This document shows, in pieces, positions 61,864 through 64,000 of a stretch of 64,000 bases of DNA. A program made the translations under genes and the position numbers. Source of the DNA: DATBGO01 sp963695645 (GTDB lineage Bacteria > Actinomycetota > Actinomycetes > Streptosporangiales > Streptosporangiaceae); the NCBI GenBank assembly GCA_963695645.1, contig CAVOHC010000007.1, positions 248,001 to 312,000 on the forward strand, written 5' to 3'. Numbering within the stretch: the first letter of the stretch is position 1; each line of letters starts with the position of its first letter. The notes under the pieces are model-generated. The model saw only the letters and a program-made list of their open reading frames with translations. It was not told where the DNA came from and ran no database searches.

Positions 61864-63113
61864 CCGCAACAGTCAGGCCTGCTGTCATCGTCGGAGCCGG
61901 TCCGTACGGGCTCTCGATAGCCGCCCACCTGCAGGCGCGGGGGGTGCCAGTCCGGATCTTCGGGGAGGTAATGGGCAGCTGGCGGCACCGGATGCCTGCC
62001 GGGATGTGCCTGAAGTCGACGCCGTGGGCGTCCAGCCTGGGTGCGCCAGAGCCAGGATTGACGCTGGCCGACTTCCAGGCTGCCCAGGGAATTCCGCAGC
62101 TCAGGGACGACGAGGTGGTGCCGCTCGAGCAATTCATCCGGTACGGCGAGTGGTTCGCAGGCGACCTGACGCCAGGGGTGGAGCCCAGCATGGTGCGCTG
62201 GATCGAGCAGCGGGGCGGCGGGTTCCTTGTTCGCCTCGACACCGGCGAGGACATCGAGGCGGGATCAGTGGTGGTCGCGAACGGCCTCGCCGGGTTCGCT
62301 CATGTGCCTGCCGAGCTCGCTGCCATCGCGCCGGACGGCCCGTCACCCGCTGGCCTGGTGTCGCATAGCTCGAACCATGACCAGCTGGCGGAATACGCCG
62401 GGCGCGAGGTCGCGGTGCTCGGCGCTGGCCAGTCCGCGCTGGAAAGCGCCGCACTGCTGCATGAAGCGGGCGCCGGCGTTCAGCTGATCGCACGCGAACC
62501 CGTCCGGTTCGGTGACGCGCCCGCCGATCCCGACCGGCCGGCGCACGCCCTGCGGCCGACGCCGCGGACGCCGCTCGGCCCGTCATGGGGGCTTTACCCG
62601 TTCAGCTACCTGCCGGGCGCGTTCAGGTACCTGCCCGAGCGCACCAGGCTCAGCCTGGTGCGGAAGGTGCTCGGCCCGCTGGGCGCGTGGTGGCTGGCAG
62701 ACCGCGTCACCGGCCAGTTCCCCGTGCACGAGGGATACCGGCTAGAGGAGGCGTACCAGGACGGCGACAAGGCGGCGCTGCGGCTGGTGGCCGAAGACGG
62801 GTTCCGGTTCACGCTGCGGGCCGATCACGTTATCGCCGCCACGGGCTACCGGCCCGATGTCAGCAAGATCGGTTTCCTCAGCCCCGACCTGCGGGCGCGG
62901 CTGCGGACGCCGAACGGCTGGCCGCGGCTGTCGGCCAATTTCGAATCCGATGTACCGGGCCTGTATGTGGTCAGCCTGGCCTCGGCCGCGACGTTCGGTC
63001 CGCTGATGCGGTTCGTCTGCGGGACGCCGTTCACCGCCCGGCAGGTTAGTGCCGCCATATCGGCCACGAGCCGGACGGCGAGCCTGCGTGGCCGGGTGCA
63101 ACAGCCCGCCTGA
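61860..63113 (+). CDS. FAD-dependent NAD(P)-binding oxidoreductase
   Basis: A 417-residue two-dinucleotide-fold flavoprotein, like flavin-containing monooxygenases or lysine/ornithine N-monooxygenases: VIVGAGPYGLSIAAHL (FAD), a middle AVLGAGQSALESAALLHEAG (NADPH), and a late ATGYRPDVSKI motif. ATG 61860 lies inside the ATP-grasp stop codon, with GAAGGGAAGG upstream. Pairing with an ATP-grasp ligase in a polysaccharide operon is unusual and hints at modification of an amino-sugar or aminoacyl group (for example N-hydroxylation), which is speculative. Confidence 0.86.
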   Translation: MTATVRPAVIVGAGPYGLSIAAHLQARGVPVRIFGEVMGSWRHRMPAGMCLKSTPWASSLGAPEPGLTLADFQAAQGIPQLRDDEVVPLEQFIRYGEWFAGDLTPGVEPSMVRWIEQRGGGFLVRLDTGEDIEAGSVVVANGLAGFAHVPAELAAIAPDGPSPAGLVSHSSNHDQLAEYAGREVAVLGAGQSALESAALLHEAGAGVQLIAREPVRFGDAPADPDRPAHALRPTPRTPLGPSWGLYPFSYLPGAFRYLPERTRLSLVRKVLGPLGAWWLADRVTGQFPVHEGYRLEEAYQDGDKAALRLVAEDGFRFTLRADHVIAATGYRPDVSKIGFLSPDLRARLRTPNGWPRLSANFESDVPGLYVVSLASAATFGPLMRFVCGTPFTARQVSAAISATSRTASLRGRVQQPA

Positions 63114-63180
63114 CCTGGTTCTGCTGCGGCGGCGCCGGGCACGCCGCGTCCCGCCGCGCTGGGACGTGCGCCGCCTGCCG

Positions 63181-63290
63181 CCGCGCCATGGGGTCGCATC
63201 CCGCCGCGCCATGGGGTCGCATCCCGCCGCGCCCTGGGGTCGCATCCCGCCGCGCCATGGGGTCGCGTCCCGCCGCGCCCTGGCGTGTCG
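63181..63290. repeat. 23-bp tandem repeat between convergent genes
   Basis: CCGCGCCATGGGGTCGCATCCCG starts at 63181, 63204, 63227 and 63250 with small changes (CATGGG/CCTGGG), then a partial copy. Each unit has a short GGGG...CCC dyad. The array fills the space between the FAD oxidoreductase and the convergent methyltransferase and ends 6 bp from the latter's stop codon. Confidence 0.93.
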
Positions 63291-63296
63291 GCCCTC

Positions 63297-64000
63297 TTAT
63301 GTGCTCGGGACGTTGACCGCGACGCCGAACAATCCCTGCCGGTCCGCCGAGGGACAGACGATCGTCTCGTAATTCGGATGCCGCCGTGCGAAGGTCGCGA
63401 AACCTTCGTGCGTGCTGATGTCGTCCACCAGCATGACGCCACGCGGCGACATTGCCGATGCGGCCTGGTCCATCTCGAATACGGTGTTCTTCGCGGTATG
63501 CAGGCTGTCGTGGATAAACAGATCCACCTGGCCGACCTTGGTGACCAGCGCGGGCATCCGCTGGCTGCTGGAACCCTCGAGGTATGACCAGCGGGTCTTG
63601 CAGGAGTCTGTGACGGCCGCGCCGGTCTGCGCGTGCAGCTGGCGATCGAAGGGATGCGGCAGGTCGATGCTCCACAGATGGCCACGGTCGTTCTGCCGTA
63701 GTGCCTCAAGCACGATCCGGCTGGTGACGCCGCGTGCGACGCCGGTCTCGATGACCGTCTGGGGCCGGCTATGCAGCACCGAGCACCATGCTGCCCGGCC
63801 GAATGAATCGTCAGCATCGCTGTACCCGCCGTAGGTGTGGCGGCCATAGGCGAGTCCCTTGGCGGCCAGCAGCGCGCCGATCTCCGTTAGCAGATCGTCG
63901 AGCCGGCGCCGCTGCGGGCACGGCCACGCGGCGCCGAGCAGCGAATGCAGATGCTCGTCCCACGCTTCGTCGACTTCGTAACGAGGCTCGCTTTTCAGCT
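63297..64000 (-). CDS. Class I SAM-dependent methyltransferase (5' end outside window)
   Basis: The reading frame enters from the right edge without a start codon (LKSEPRYEVDEAWDEHLHSL...) and runs about 233 residues to the stop at 63297. QTVIETGVARGVTSRIVLEA is the SAM-binding motif I; ...GHLWSIDLPHPFDRQ..., VDLFIHDSLHTAKNTVFEMD and GVMLVDDISTHEGFATFARR fit the small-molecule/sugar methyltransferase pattern with D-x-S/H-x-Y-like loops. The internal GTG at 63779 falls just before motif I and is not the start. It is convergent with the polysaccharide operon and may methylate its product. Confidence 0.82.
   Translation of the reverse strand, partial: LKSEPRYEVDEAWDEHLHSLLGAAWPCPQRRRLDDLLTEIGALLAAKGLAYGRHTYGGYSDADDSFGRAAWCSVLHSRPQTVIETGVARGVTSRIVLEALRQNDRGHLWSIDLPHPFDRQLHAQTGAAVTDSCKTRWSYLEGSSSQRMPALVTKVGQVDLFIHDSLHTAKNTVFEMDQAASAMSPRGVMLVDDISTHEGFATFARRHPNYETIVCPSADRQGLFGVAVNVPST

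Overview
The window is high-GC, densely coding DNA with strong G/C preference at third codon positions, frequent GTG/TTG starts and ATGA-type stop/start overlaps. With GlgX-TreY-TreZ trehalose synthesis, Lon with an HspR-like operator, a RafH-like hibernation factor and MEDS/STAS regulators, it points to a soil Actinomycetota chromosome. A Streptosporangiales/Catenulispora-like genome is my guess; no rRNA or marker gene here fixes the taxon. I see no phage, insertion sequence, CRISPR array or tRNA.

Layout. 1-6.6 kb: treY (5' end cut by the window)-treZ-treX, making trehalose from glucan. 6.6-9.1 kb: a MEDS/ATPase protein with its STAS partner, and a MarR regulator. 9.2-13.6 kb (minus strand): corA, a 16-bp repeat array, a fatty acid desaturase, wecB and the stump of an rmlA-like gene. 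13.9-17.9 kb: ArsR-type sensor with a CDF metal exporter, a PspA-like protein, a long hibernation factor with two C-terminal modules, and a membrane protein. 18.4-24 kb: STAS protein, Y-family polymerase, secreted protein, uracil-DNA glycosylase, MBL-fold hydrolase. 24.3-29.4 kb: large LuxR-type ATPase regulator, an unusual kinase-ParB fusion, NUDIX and HAD enzymes. 29.8-35.4 kb: pgi-gnd-pgl, rpiA and zwf (glucose-6-phosphate branch point and pentose phosphate pathway). 35.5-40 kb: DUF2267 protein, phosphoribosyltransferase-hydrolase fusion, lon. 40-44.5 kb: an exported-hydrolase/ABC-ATPase fusion with its permease and a decayed ATP-grasp gene. 44.5-52.4 kb: YceI, SRPBCC, ClpN and HTH proteins, DUF1707 protein, GH63 glucosidase, secreted lysozyme-like protein, DedA. 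52.6-64 kb: a tightly coupled surface-polysaccharide operon (two GT2 enzymes, deacetylase, flippase, large membrane protein, ATP-grasp ligase, FAD oxidoreductase), with a convergent methyltransferase cut by the window end.

Three themes tie the window together. (i) A DosR/DevR-like box, about RGGACYTTCGGCCCT, lies upstream of the hibernation factor and the DUF2267 operon, with related copies before the PspA-like gene and at 8.5 kb. It suggests a dormancy or low-oxygen regulon. (ii) Sugar flux: trehalose synthesis, the pentose phosphate pathway, a glucosidase and an exopolysaccharide locus all meet at glucose-6-phosphate and related sugars. (iii) Short GC-rich tandem repeats are abundant. Inside genes their units are multiples of three (9, 15, 18, 21 bp); outside genes they are not (8, 11, 16, 23 bp). 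One in-gene array, in the flippase, appears to carry a single-base frameshift.
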